Below, one piece after another: positions 24,107 to 36,085 of a stretch of 64,000 nt of DNA (its first letter is position 1; each line of letters begins with the position of its first letter). The DNA comes from Cycas panzhihuaensis (taxonomy: Eukaryota > Cycadophyta). Below the pieces are notes generated by a model that made no database searches, was not told the origin of the DNA, and was given only the letters and a program-made list of their open reading frames with translations. The position numbers were made by a program, and so were the translations under genes. The stretch spans positions 208,451,741-208,515,740 of the forward strand of contig CM041465.1 in the NCBI GenBank assembly GCA_023213395.1. The letters are read 5' to 3'.

Positions 24107-26113
24107 CATTATTGAGTCTTTTGATGTAACTATATACAAGAACTATATCAAATTAGTTATTTTTTCACTGATGTCTAGGATAAATAAGAATTTCCACAAA
24201 AAAAAAAAAAACTTAATCAAGTCTTGAAAGTAAGCTTAGCACATAAGTTTTTCTATTAGGATTCTAAAGTAACTAATGGCACTCAAAACAAAGTATTAAA
24301 AATTAATTTATAACAAAAAGAAATTGTTGGTTTATTAAGACACTTATGTTTGGGTGCTAGACCCCTTTGTATCAAAATTAAAGGGCATATATCTCTACCA
24401 TATGACTATGGGCTCAAAATAAATTGTATGGATATGAAATTTTATTAAAAATAATTAAATTTATTTTACAAAGATAAGAAAATCACCCTTATGTCAAAAT
24501 TTTCTTTGCCATTTCTCTCTAGTTCAATGTCATTAGTTGATTTGATCAATTTTCACCTCTATTTAGAGGGATTTTCCTTCAAAACTTCACTAGAGGTCAT
24601 CAATCAATGCCTATCAATCAATTTTATTGATTAGCCTTTCATTTTCATGAAGTGTCATGGAGATTTCACTAAGGGTTTTGGAAATGACTCAATTAAGATT
24701 TTGCTAAGAGTTTTGATTAGGTCTTCACTATATATAATCAAGACTTCACCAAGTAGTTTTATATTCCTTTAAAATTTGATGGAGATTTCTCAAGATTTTA
24801 AGGAGGAAATACCAAATTTCATGCTTTTACTAGGCATGTTGAGAAAATTCATGCCTTTATCAGATTACTCATGTTTGTTAAGCATGTTTCTTATTTTGGT
24901 AAAGACCATGTTGATGATTTCTTTGAAGAATTACTTTCTCAAGTTACTCATTGGTCATTAAACCTCTACAAAGTGTTTTAAGATTATTTAAATCAAAATG
25001 CTACTACATTCAAATTACATGTTTAAAGTCTTTGACAATAATAATTATTTTAGTGCCATCAAATATCTTGAAGGGAATCTTATTATATTAGAGTAGGTAG
25101 TTAATTGATTAATAATGCCATTAAAGATTTTAGGTCTATGTTGAGATCTTCACCATTTATTGAAACTATTTGGTTAAGATTTGAGCCTAATTTATTGGCT
25201 TTATCAAAGTTTTCTAACTGAGATGTCAATATTTTGGTAATGTTAATGTTGTTAACAATGTTTCATGTCAAAGTTTAAACTTTTAGTAATTATGTGGGTT
25301 TGTGGGGGGCCCCTTTCTCATGATATTAGACATTAAATTCTACCAAATCTTCAACATTGTTGAAGTTTACTTCTAACTCATCAAAGTTCACTCCTTTATT
25401 AAAATCCAATCTTTCATGTTAAAATTTGCTTCCATGTCAAAGTTTCCTGAAGCTTATCATTAAGGTTTGGGTATAAGCATGGTCCCCACTTTCTAGTTAC
25501 TTCTTCAGCAAGTTTTGTTAGGTAATTTTGTCCCCTTTATTTTATTTTATTTTCTTCATTTTCAACATTGTGTTCTCAACATCTCTCCATTAGAATTCTT
25601 ATTATGTCCCAGAGTTCGATGATTTTACCATGGAGATTTTTATATAATTTTCTAGCAAATTATTTTAGCAATTACTTCTCGTTTCTAATTTGTCCCAATA
25701 GGTTTTCTAGCCAATATTTGAAGACAAATCTTAAGCTTACCTAAGTTTGAAGGTTTTCCTTAAATCTACAAGTATTTTCTTTAGATTTAATTCTTTAATT
25801 TCTTTAAATATCAAACCAATAGGGTTTGATTTTTTTAAAATAGATTTTAATGATTTTTCCTTAATTTTTATAAGAAAAAACAATAAGTTCTTATGCTATT
25901 TAGCATGCCTTTTATTTCAGTAGGCAACCCAAGCTTTTTTGTCTTGAATAGGTTTTTTAATTAGTAACATTTTTTAACTTCTTTGTAGGTGATTTTAAAA
26001 TTTCGTATTTGGTTGGTTTTTTAGTGATCTTTCATTGAATATTTTATAAATTTAGACACAAATTTTCCTAGAGGAAAACTTGTATATCATAGGGTTTTCA
26101 CACCCTAGATAGA
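24107..26113. other. Leader-like AT-rich stretch without a gene
   Basis: About 2 kb with no recognisable frame on either strand. Short AAGTTT/AAACTT words recur at 25300-25450. A 61-codon frame at 24776-24961 has no family resemblance. In context this is the untranslated leader of the minus-strand copia fragment. Confidence 0.35.
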
Positions 26114-26123
26114 TTGTTAATGT

Positions 26124-26124
26124 T

Positions 26125-26189
<65 letters not shown>

Positions 26190-26270
26190 ATATATGTATG
26201 TATGTATGTATGTATATGTGGATGTGTGTGTGTGTGTGTATGTGTGTGTGTGTATGTGTATGTGTGTGTA
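26124..26270 (+). repeat. Compound TG/TATG microsatellite
   Basis: A (TG)n run of about 26 units (26133-26185) is followed by TATG repeats (about 26191-26216) and another interrupted TG run to 26270. The open frame across it (Cys-Val repeats) is only the repeat being read as codons. Confidence 0.95.
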
Positions 26271-26513
26271 GAATGAATAATCACAACAATCGTTATATTG
26301 TTGTTTGATAGATATTAATATAAATATATGCTTGCTATATATTACTTGAATACTTCCTTTACTTGCATGACTTCAAGATGGTCTTGTAGAATTCTTCTCA
26401 TGAATGTAAGACTAAAAGGTATTTAACATTAACTTCAAGGTTTGTTACAATGGCTTTGGCCATAATCTTCAATTCTAGGATAGGTCTTAGACCTCCTTCA
26501 CCTAAGGTACAAT

Positions 26514-26665
26514 GTTGAAAATTAAAGTTGCATAGGGATAAAATAAGATAACAAGTATTTATAGGTAGAATTAGTCTACCATTTTAATTTTTCATCTATT
26601 TTTATTTCTCAATAATTAGTATTAGTAACAACCTATAATCAACATTGACTAACCTAAATGTTATT
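26514..26665 (-). repeat. 5' LTR of the minus-strand copia fragment
   Basis: The reverse complement of 26514-26600 matches the end of the 33555-33848 LTR: palindrome GGTAGACTAATTCTACC (26564-26580), TATAAATA (26556-26563), then CTATGCAACTTTAATTTTCAACA-type text in shorter agreeing blocks. The outer edge near 26665 is inferred from a TGTTGATTATAGG start. Confidence 0.6.
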
Positions 26666-26879
26666 TATTGAAGCAAGCTATTATATCCAAGCTTAATCTA
26701 AACATTGAAGCAACATCACTTAATGTTATTTATAAGAAATTCTAGTTTGAATAAACATATCTTGAAGAATTGTCATCAGTAATTCTTTAGAGGATGATGA
26801 AGAACTTGAGGAATTCCCATTAGGTCACTCATCTCCCCTAAACAAAAGTTACCTAAATGGTATTTAAAGATAATAGGTG

Positions 26880-28351
26880 ATTGAAAGTTACATGAACTTA
26901 AAGGAAAGTAGAAGTCAAAATGGCATATGTTTTGAATATTAAAAATCCTTTTGCTTTTAAAGTGGTAGTTAAGGAGAAAAAGTAAAAAGTTATAATGGAT
27001 ATTGATATTCAAAGAATGAATAAGAACAAGGCTTAAGACTTAGATTGCTTAGCAACAAATAAGCAATTGGCTATAAATGGATCCATAGGGTAAAGTTTAA
27101 GGCAGATGGTACTATTGATAAATATAAGGCTAGGCTTGTTACAAAATATTTTAAGCAAAAAGAAGGCATTAATTATTAGGAGACCTTTTCACTAGTGGAA
27201 AAGATGAACACCATCAAAATCATCCTATTGATTGTTGCCCAATTCAAATAATAGATTTACTAACTAGATGTAAAGAATGCTTTCCTCAATAAAGACCTTA
27301 TTAAAGAAATGTACATAGAACAACCACTTGGGTGCATTGAAAATGTCAAAGAACATCCTATATGTTAATTCTAGAAAACTTTATATAGCCTTAAATAGGC
27401 CCTTATAGCCTGGTATGAGAAGATTGATCAATATTTTTAAAAGAATAGATTTCAGAAATCGCTAGAAGACTCAAATCTCTTCATAAAAGTTCATAATGAT
27501 AGATTTGTGACTACTATGGTTTTACATGTGGATGATTTACTAATCATTGAGAATAATATCATAATGATATCTAACCTAAAGAAAGATCTAATAAATCATT
27601 TTGAGATGACAAACCCTAGTTTACTATATTACTTCCTAAGTATGGAAGTATGGCAAATTCCTAGTTGAATTTTCATCTTGCAGGCCAAGTATATATGAAA
27701 AATTTTAAAGAAATTCATAATATAAGATTGCAAGCCTTCCAACACCCCCATAGAAATAGAAGTAAGGCTCACAGTTGAAGAAGATAACTAACTAGTTGAT
27801 AGCACACTATATAGACAACTAATTGGTAGTATAATCTATATAACTATGACTAGGCTTAGTATCTCATTCGACGTTAGTTTGGTATCTAGATTTATAATAA
27901 CATGAAAGTAATATAACTAGTTAGCTACAAAGTAAATATTTATATACTTGCATATAATATTGAAGTATAGGTTAGAGTTTATTCACAATGACAACTTTAA
28001 ATTAGTTGGATTCATCAATATAAACTAGGTTGGATGTGTTAATTTGAGAAGATCGGTATATGGCTACTATTTTAGTCTTAGTTCAATATATATAGCATGG
28101 AGAAATAATAAACAACCAAATGTCAAACTCTCTTAAACTAAAATAGAGAATAAGGCTACAGTTGTAGTTGTAACTAAAGTAGCTTAGCTTAGATAGACTC
28201 TTGATGACTTAGATCATTATTAAGAAGATGTTACAACTATATACTATGATAATTAAAATACTTTAAAGTTAGCTAAGAACCTTGTGTTTTATACCAAATA
28301 TATTGAAGTTTATCATAACTTCATTAGAGACCAAATCTAAAAAGGTGAAAT
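26880..28351 (+). pseudogene. Copia-D RT/RNase H remnant (left part)
   Basis: The frame enters in RT and reads AIGYKWIHRVKFKADGTIDK (about 27065-27125). It continues with KEGINY.ETFS (about 27161-27193), LDVKNAFLN (about 27266-27292), VLHVDDLLII (about 27518-27547) and RNase H with AKNLVFYTKYIEVYH (about 28271-28315). It stops at about 28351 after KGEI; the next residues of the same RNase H (KLIYIQTDE) are found at 33401, beyond Copia-E. Stops are mostly TAG or TAA. Gag, protease and integrase of this copy are not seen upstream. Confidence 0.8.
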
Positions 28352-28784
28352 TGTTGGATATGTTGAATACTCTACAAGTGTTACATATGTATAAGGAGGT
28401 TAAAATTTTAGTCCTGCTTTGGTGTGATTTTCTCCTCTAACCTCCTATGGGGGGATCCAAGTGGGGCAGTAACAAACAAAAAAGAGAATTAGGGTCATTC
28501 ATCATAAAGACACTAGATCTGATGGTTAAGATCTTGTCCCTTATTATGACATTTTTTATATAACCCAAATTGGGTAATTCTTTATAGAGTATACAGAGTA
28601 GATGAGGTGAGTTGGGGTTTTATCTCTATAATTCTTTAGCTTTTGCTCAGATTAATAAAAGGTCTATTCTTAGACCTAAATCTCCTAGTATTCTTTATTG
28701 TATGCTTGATTTGTTTATGTTATTTATTCTTTTCATGGTTAAAGTTCTCTTAATACTACTTTCACGATTATATTTTGTTCTTTA
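28352..28784 (+). repeat. 5' LTR of Copia-E
   Basis: It starts TGTTGGATATGTTGAA, ends TTGTTCTTTA and is followed by TT and the PBS. Compared with the 3' LTR it lacks about 100 bases of GC-rich sequence near 28460. Confidence 0.8.
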
Positions 28785-28786
28785 TT

Positions 28787-28798
28787 TGGTATCAGAGC
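28787..28798 (+). promoter_or_regulatory. Primer-binding site of Copia-E (tRNA-iMet type)
   Basis: TGGTATCAGAGC is identical to the standard plant initiator-Met PBS and lies two bases after the LTR. Confidence 0.9.
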
Positions 28799-28869
28799 TA
28801 AGGGTTTTAGTTCTATGGGAAGCCATTTGGTGAGTGGGAGCCTTTTTGATAAACTTGAGTGCGAAGATC

Positions 28870-31800
28870 ATGGCAAGCATTACAAAGATGGACATTGAAA
28901 AGTTTAATGGCCAAAACTTTGAGTTGTAGAAACTAAAGATGGAAGATATCCTCATTAAGAAGAATTAGTAGATCATTGTAGCAAGAATAAAGCTTACGAC
29001 TATGGGTGATGAAGACTAAAAGAAACTTGATAAAAAATTAATTAGTCTAATAAGGTTATGCCTTTTAGACATGGTATTATTGAATGTTGTCACAGAGCCT
29101 ACAACCAAAGATCTGTGAACAAAGTTAGGGGCTTTTTATTAGGCTAAGTCCTTGGTTAACAAGTTATTTCTTTGAAAAAGGTTATACTCACTTAGGATAA
29201 ATGATGGAGATGAAGTTGCAGATCATCTCACTACATTTAACATCGTGGTAAGCTAACTTTCTTTAGTTAGGATAATAATGTTTGAATAAGATAAGTGTAT
29301 TACACTATTATGTTCATTTCTTGATTCTTAAGATAATCTTATGATTAGCAGTACGACTGCTCCCACCCTAAAATTCGATGATATTGTTACTTTACTATCA
29401 AAAGAGACAAGGTCAAAATCTTCTAAGAATCATTTAAAAGAAGCATTAGTAGTGAGAGTTTGAATGTTAGATCGTGACCAATAAAAGCCTAGGAACACAT
29501 GGCCAAAATCTAAAGGGAAATCTAAATCTCTAGGTAGAGGCTCATTGGTATGTTGAAGATGTGAGAAGGCTATCCATATGAAGAGCCAATGTCAAGTCAA
29601 GGTTAATAAGGGAAAGTCACCTAAAGCTACTTCTTCTACGATAGCAAAAGCCTCTAATGAAGTTGATGGTAATGTTTATTTGGCAACTTCAGATAAGTTG
29701 TCAAACGTTGAGTCTTGGTTAATTGACTCTAGTGCTTCGCTTCATGTTATTCCCCATAGAGAGTGGTTTTGTAAATATGTAAGTATTGAAGGAGGTGAAG
29801 TAGTTCTTAGGAATCATTACCCATATAAAATTATGGGTCATAGAAGGATGAAGGTTTAATTTGGGGATGGAAGGGTGAAAACTATCCGTGATATGAGCCA
29901 TATTCCTAGTTTGGCTATGGGTTTATTGTCTATTAGTGAATTGGATGATGCAAGAATAGAAGTGATTTTTAATAAAGATAATAATAAAATAGTATGAGGA
30001 GCATTGGTGTTAACAAGAGAGGTCTAATTTGGAATGTATACAAGCTTGATGCGATCATGATGTGTGTTAATAATTGCAACCTAGTTATTATAAAAAGTAG
30101 CAATATTGTAGGTATGACCCAAATATCACTTGTTAGTAAAACTATGTTGTGGTATCAGAGATTGGGCCATATTAGAGAGAAAGGCATTCATGATTTATTC
30201 TCCAAAGGTATGGCAGAAGACATCTCTAGAATTAATGGCTCCTTTGATTTTGATTTCTATGAGCATTGTGTGTATAGCAAATAGAATCGGGTCAGTTTTC
30301 CTTCAAGCTTGAAGAGAGCAAAGGATATTCTACAATTAATACACAGTGATGTTTTTGGACCTATTGGTGTAGCCTCATTGGGTGGGTCCAAATTCTTTGT
30401 CTCATTCATAGATGATTTCTTGATAAAGGCTTGGTTGTATTTTCTAAGGGAGAAATTTGAGGTCTTTAGTAAATTCAAAAAATTCAAGGCCTTGGTCAAG
30501 AATCAAAGTAATAAGTGGATCAAGGTGTTGAGGATTAATAATGGAGGTGAGTTTTGCTCAAAGGAGTTTGAATAGTTTTATAAGCAGTATAAAATAATAA
30601 GGCAAAATACAATTCCCTATACATCACAAAAAAATGGAGTTGTTGAAAGGATGAATAGGACCTTGTTGGAGAGATTGAGCAATATGCTTAGTGTTGCTAG
30701 ATTAAAGAAGAAATTCAGGGCTAAGGCTGTGATGGCTACAAGCTACCTGATAAATAAATCATTAACAATTGCCTTAATATATAAAATGCCTAAAAAAGTG
30801 TGGTCTAGTAAGAAACCATCTCTTCATCATCTTAGAGTTTTTGGTTGTGAAGCTTTTATGCATATTTCTCAATAGTAGAGGACTAAGCTTGATTTTAAAG
30901 CATAAAAGACTATTTTCATTGGCTATGGTGAATTTTATAACCTTGAAACATAAATAGTTGTATATAGTTGTGATGTTGTCTTTACAAAGGAGTTTAAGTC
31001 TCTAAAGCAGGATAAAGAACCAAAGGAGAAAAACTCTAAGAAGGTGCAATTTGAGGTAAGAGATGAAGATTCTTCATTAGAATATGAGTCAATTAAAGAG
31101 AAAGGACTAGTTATAAAGGTATCTCAACCTCAATAACCTCACATATTGAGGAGATCAACTCGCGAGAGAAGACAACCTGACAAGTATATTCTTAAAGACT
31201 TTCATCACTCCTCTTTTATTTTATCTGTTATAGATGATGATCCAAGTACTATTCAAGAGGCTCTGGAGTCAAAAGAGATCAAACTCTAGATGAAGGCTAT
31301 GGAAGAACTAATAATGACCTTAGATAAAAGCAACACATGGGATTTAGTGGATCTACTTGATGGTAAAAAACTTATTGATAACAAATAGATTTTTGTGAAG
31401 AAGTCCTAGGTAGATGTTACTGTGGGAAAATACAAAGCTCACTTGGTAGTAAAGTGTTATTCGTAGGTTAAGGGAATAGATTTTGGTGAGGTATTTTCTC
31501 CTATTATAAAAATAGCTTCAATTAGATTTTTGTTGGCTATAGTAGCTACCTATGACCTTAAGGTGGATCAAATGGATGTGAAGATTGAATTTCTTCATGG
31601 TGACCTTGAGGAAAAAATTTATATATTGTAGCATGAAGGTTTTGAATTTACAAGGAAGGAGAATATGGTGTATAGGTTGGAAAAGTCATTATATAGCTTG
31701 AAATAATCACCAAGGATATGGTATCAGAATTTCAATTTACATATGTTGCCAGATGGCTTTATGAATAGCAAAGTAGATCATTATGTCTATTACAAATAGG

Positions 31801-32850
31801 TTGGTGATCACTTTGTTATTCTAGCTTTATATATTGATGACATACTTTAGTTGGTAATAATAAAGAAATAAACAAACTTGTCAAAAACCAACTAGCATCT
31901 CATTTTGAGATGAAGGACCTTGGTTCTGCACATTTTATTTTAGGCATTGAGATTAAAAGGGATAGGAGAAATAACAAGATTTGGCTTAACCAAAGTCGGT
32001 AGATTGAGATAATATTGTAGCAGTTTAGGTTGTAGGATACTGAACTAATTAATATTCCTCTTCCTATTGGTTTAAAATTACTGGCTGAACAATGCCTAAA
32101 GACTCACTAATAAGTTAAAGACATGGCATTTTTCCCTTATGCTAATGTTGTTGGTAGCTTGATGTATGCAATAGTTTGCACTCGACTAAATATTACATGT
32201 GAAATGGGAGTAGTTAGCAGGTACATGTTAAACCCAAGAAGGAAGCATTAAGTGGCTATGAAAAGGATTTCTAGGTATTTGTGGGGTACATTAGACTATG
32301 GAATTTTCTATCAAGGAGATCCCTTGGAGAGTAGAATAGTGAACCTAAGGGGTTTTATTAATATTGATTGGGTTGGAGATCTTGACAATAGAAGATTTAC
32401 AAGTAGGTATGTTTTTACCCTTTATGGTGGTACAGTCAACTGGATGAGTAAAAGACAATAAGTTGTGGTATTTTCTAGTATAGAAGTAGATTATATGGCA
32501 ACTACCTATGCATGTAAGGAAGTAATTTGATTACAAAGATTATGCACAGATGTTGCTTTAAGCAGGATCCTATGAGAATAAATTTTAATAGTCAAAGTGC
32601 AATCTACCTAGCAAAGAACCCTACTTTTCATACTCAGTCAAAGCATATTGATATGCAATTCCATTTTGTGAGAGAAATAGTTCAAGATCACAAGGTAGAC
32701 TTGTAAAAGATTACTATATAAGAGAGTATTATAGACTCGTTGACTAAGGTTATTAGCACAAAAAAAAAAAATGGTATAGAAAGGCAATGGGTGTTTGTGA
32801 TATTAGTATTAAACAGTTGTATATGTAGGTTTCTTGTAAAGTATTCAGTA
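28870..32850 (+). pseudogene. Copia-E gag-pol remnant
   Basis: Gag starts at the ATG at 28870 (MASITKMDIEKFNGQNFEL, then TAG where Trp is expected). The zinc knuckle is C.RCEKAIHMKSQC (about 29551-29592) and protease has WLIDSSASLHV (29716-29748, Ser for Gly in DSGAS). Pre-integrase has LWYQRLGHI (30149-30175), and integrase SFIDDF (30400-30417) and NNGGEF (30537-30554). RT spans about 31270-32100 with LYIDDIL near 31827-31847. RNase H runs 32250-32770. The stretches at 29578-29859, 30309-30575, 30651-30875 and 32252-32461 are still open; elsewhere TAG codons and at least one frame change in integrase break it. Confidence 0.85.
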
Positions 32851-32860
32851 AGTGAGAGAT

Positions 32861-33395
32861 TATAGGATATGTTGAACACTTTACAAATATTACATATGTA
32901 TAAGGAGTTTAAAATTTTAGTCTTGCTTTGGTGTAGTTTTCCCCTCCAACCTACTGCAGGGCGATCTAAGGGGGGCGATAACCCCCTTTGATGGGGGAGG
33001 TGAGAGATGTCCCCCCCTCCCCCAATGCAAAGTAGGGGTTCGAGGGTAACAACTCCTAAAGTAAATTTTAAGGATCAAACAAAAAAGAGAATCAAGGTTG
33101 TTCATCATAAAGATCCTAGATCTAACAATTTAGATCTTGTACCTTCTTATGACATTCCTTATATAACTTGAATTGGGTAATTGTTTGTAGAGTGTACAGA
33201 GTGGATGAGTTAATAAGGAGAGTTGGGGTTTAATCTCTATAATTCTTTAGCTTTTGCTCAAATTAATAAAAGGTCTATGCTTAGACCTAAATCTCTTAGT
33301 GCTCTTTGTTATGTACTTGATTTGTTTATGTTATTTGTTCTTTGCATGGTTAAAGTTCTGTTAATATTTCTTTCATGGTTGCATTTTGCTCTTTA
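32861..33395 (+). repeat. 3' LTR of Copia-E, with an extra GC-rich block
   Basis: It aligns with 28352-28784 but carries additional sequence at about 32975-33070, including GGGGG and CCCCCCC runs. It ends in GCTCTTTA at 33395, where Copia-D resumes. A purine run AGTGAGAGAT (32851-32860) precedes it in the position of the polypurine tract. Confidence 0.8.
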
Positions 33396-33554
33396 AAATT
33401 AAGTTAATCTATATACAAACAGATGAATAGTTAGCTAACATCTTCTCCAAACCCCTTATATAGCATAGGTCTTAAAATTGTAGAAAATCATTGGATGTGA
33501 TAATGATGTAAACATTAAGAGTTTGGAGGAGGGGGGAGAGGGGGTTATCTATGG
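33396..33554 (+). pseudogene. Copia-D RNase H end (right part)
   Basis: KLIYIQTDE.LANIFSKPL reads from 33401 and completes the RNase H frame broken at 28351. It is followed by a long purine tract (GGAGGAGGGGGGAGAGGGGG, about 33523-33542) and then the LTR. Confidence 0.8.
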
Positions 33555-33848
33555 GCACATGTGGTGTTATATTTATTGTGCAAATTATAATAATACTTAC
33601 ATTAGGATTTCCTAATATACTTATATTTATATTATGATGTAATTAGTTAAGGTCACCACTTGTGAAACTCATACGTGTAGCTAACCATAAGGCAGTTACA
33701 CATATTATATAAAGCACATATGTGCACATCATAAACGGTTATATTAATAACAAATAAAAATAAATGAAAATTTAAAAGGGTAGATAAATTCTACTCATAA
33801 ATACTTGTTGTCTTATTTTATCCTTATGCAACTTTGATTTCCAACAAA
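33555..33848 (+). repeat. 3' LTR of Copia-D
   Basis: It starts near TGTTATATTTATTGTGC and ends near TTTCCAACA. It shares several blocks with 23078-23300 and, inverted, with 26514-26600. The palindrome is slightly decayed here (GGTAGATAAATTCTACT, 33779-33795). Confidence 0.7.
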
Positions 33849-33929
33849 GATAGGGTAATCAAAAATCATGAAGTGGGTCAGTCTCATAAGAGAAGTAAAG
33901 AAGAATTAGTCTAATGCTCATCATTGTTT

Positions 33930-34668
33930 ATTCGCAATTATTAATTATAGTACCAATGGAATTATTTCTAATACCTATAGAGGAATCACCACTAAGTAGC
34001 CATCTTACTCACTTATGAACCTCTATAAGGATTAACGAGTAGAAAAGGAAGGCAAACGAAAGTCCATCATATTGACAATCCAGCATAGTATATGGTGCCC
34101 TTAGCAATACCATGAATGAAAAACTCATAAGGCATGCAACCATGATAAATAACTACCAGTAGCATAGTCCTTCACTATTAATGAGGCTTATATTACGTGC
34201 AAGCATATTAATGGTAACTTATACATAATGTTTAAGTTATAAATAATGATGGGCAAAGCTTGCATATGGTATAGTAATAAGTCCTTATAAGAATTTTATT
34301 GGAAGCTATTGTTGTAGTGATTTAGTTACATGAACTAAAAGAAATGGTTCAATTGTAGAAGTAGTAGGTTGTAGTGCTAAACCAATAAGTGGCATAACTT
34401 TTACCCTATATGGTAGATATGAAAACCTAATTATAGTTTTATAAAGATTAGGTATTATACATTATAATATAGACAGTGTGGAACTCTAAGCATAGCAAAG
34501 GGTCTAAGTACCATAATTCTCTACTCTAACCTAATAATGATGTAGTATCTACTACAGTGAATGATGGTCATTATACTCCTATAGAACATTTTCCATAGTA
34601 ATTAGTAGAATAAACTAGCACAAAAATACAAGACTTGCCTAAGGAATAGAAATGTACATCGATCAATA
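33930..34668 (+). pseudogene. Block B: unrecognised decayed coding frame
   Basis: From about 33930 one forward frame can be followed for some 240 codons with TAG, TAA and TGA stops but no clear frameshift. It includes KGRQTKVHHIDNPA, VINNDGQSLHMV, LHELKEMVQL, TVWNSKHSKGSKYHNSLL and VNDGHY. The Gln-replacing stops cluster in what looks like a coiled coil. About 270 bases (34399-34665) are matched, with the same frame kept, by 53705-53995 on the far side of element X. I do not recognise the protein; a retroelement gag-like protein or a dead host gene are both possible. Confidence 0.5.
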
Positions 34669-34670
34669 TT

Positions 34671-35543
34671 TGTTAGAATTATTAATATTTACTTTAGGAA
34701 TTTAATATGCACTTAGTATATAAGGTCATCGTTTAATGTCATAAGCCCTAGTGAGGCTCAAGGAGTAGAGGAGTTTTTGTGCTGATAGGTATCTCTAGCC
34801 AACTTTCCTTATGACTATCACCCCATATCATAAGAAGAGAGTAATTTTAAGTGGAAACAAAGCTTTTCCTAGTTTATCATAACTTGCCCATGCATATGGT
34901 CTACCACCACTAGTTAAAATGCCCTTGGTTTATTGTATCTTACCTACATATTTCATTCTAGCCAACTTTTCCTACAACTATTACTCCACACCATAAGACA
35001 GAAGTAATTTAAAGTGAAAAGAAAAAAACTACCTATGGTTTATCATAAACTACCCATGTATACTATCTATCACCATTGGTTAAAATGTCCATGGTTTATC
35101 ACATCCTACTTACATAATGTATACTATCATACCATTATGAAGCCATTTTCTATATGGTTTAGTCTTAGCATTTACATGAATGTCAGCTATATTTATAAGA
35201 CCTCCATATGTTATGGATTTTGATGAAAGGGTTGCAATGTTTATATCTTAGACCCACTAAATCATCAAATCTATGCTATTGATTGATGTATTTGTGTAAT
35301 ACATAAAGCACCTTCTATGTCACACAGTGCCTATTAGAACTTCCAGACTTATAGTGTATACTAGTTTATTTTAAATAAAGTTCATAACTCCTTAGGGAGG
35401 TGTAACTCATGGGATATATAACTTTTAATATGCCTAGGTGGTTATAATATATATATATGTATATATATATATATATGAATACATATATAATTATTCAAGT
35501 ATAATAAAATAGATATGTGATCATTATTATCCTAAATTTTTGA
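34671..35543 (+). repeat. 5' LTR of element X, with a 163-bp internal duplication
   Basis: It starts TGTTAGAATTATTAAT, matching 53352 onward, and ends before the PBS. It is about 530 bp longer than the 3' copy. The extra middle part contains two tandem units of about 163 bp (starting at 34794 and 34957) sharing TCTAGCCAACTTT, AAGTAATTT and GGTTTATCATAA-type text, and an AT dinucleotide run at 35448-35477. Confidence 0.6.
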
Positions 35544-35545
35544 TA

Positions 35546-35557
35546 GGGTGTCAGACC
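35546..35557 (+). promoter_or_regulatory. Degenerate primer-binding site of element X
   Basis: GGGTGTCAGACC matches TGGTATCAGAGC at 9 of 12 positions and sits two bases after the inferred LTR end. Confidence 0.5.
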
Positions 35558-35655
35558 TTAGTTAAGCAAGTTACCATTTGTGAATAGTGAGGTCAAGGAG
35601 AAAGTGTAAGCCTCTCTATTACTTAATGTGTCGCCTCTTAACTTGGGGCTAAATA

Positions 35656-36071
35656 TATTACATAACTCATCCCATTAATCTATGTAAAGCACTATTACGC
35701 GGATATCTACTAGGAGGTTAAGAGATAGGGTTAGTTATGGAACTTGGTGCATGAGTTGGTAAGTTAGCCAATGGTATGCAAGGCTACTATGTTGTCTAAT
35801 AGAATATAAGGCTACTTGGGCCACCAATAGGATTCCATACGAAAGACCCTCTTTTGTCTATATAAGGGTCGTAGATTGTAAAATATGGTTAACTTGATGT
35901 TACTTTAGTAAAGACTGTGTTATGGTACTCTTTATTTTTTGTGATCAATTAGCACTCTTGTGTTCTTGTGAGATTTTTTAATAATTTGATTATCCTATTA
36001 GTTAGAATAAAGTGGTTACAATTGTCATTATTTTGCTATCTTAAGGAGCACCTATGAGAGGATACATCCCA
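35656..36071 (+). repeat. 5' LTR of Gypsy-C
   Basis: It runs from TATTACATAACTCAT to ATACATCCCA and aligns end to end without net length change to 49477-49892. A likely TATA box (TCTATATAAG) lies near 35857. Confidence 0.9.
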
Positions 36072-36073
36072 AG

Positions 36074-36085
36074 TGGTATCAAAAC
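36074..36085 (+). promoter_or_regulatory. Primer-binding site of Gypsy-C (tRNA-iMet type)
   Basis: TGGTATCAAAAC matches the initiator-Met PBS at 10 of 12 positions, both differences being G to A, two bases after the LTR. Confidence 0.8.

Larger units (their letters stand above)
23301..26665 (-). mobile_element. Minus-strand copia fragment: LTR, leader and gag
   Basis: Reading leftward on the minus strand, an LTR of the same family (about 26665-26514) is followed by a roughly 2.4-kb leader and a gag frame (24106-23340). The gag stops right at the plus-strand LTR ending at 23300, so pol is missing. The two abutting LTR-bearing pieces have opposite orientation. Confidence 0.6.
28352..33395 (+). 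mobile_element. Copia-E: complete but inactive Ty1/copia element nested in Copia-D
   Basis: LTRs at 28352-28784 and 32861-33395, a perfect 12-base PBS and all domains are present. The insertion interrupts the RNase H frame of Copia-D, which is continuous from 28351 to 33401. Flanks read GAAAT (28347-28351) and AAAAT (33395-33399) or AAATT on both sides, depending on where the LTR edge is placed; this is a 4-5 bp target duplication. LTR divergence is about 12-15 percent by eye, plus a length difference of about 100 bp. Confidence 0.85.

Noticed and set aside
26114-26308. A 64-codon frame made of Cys-Val repeats
   Set aside because: It is the TG microsatellite read as codons.
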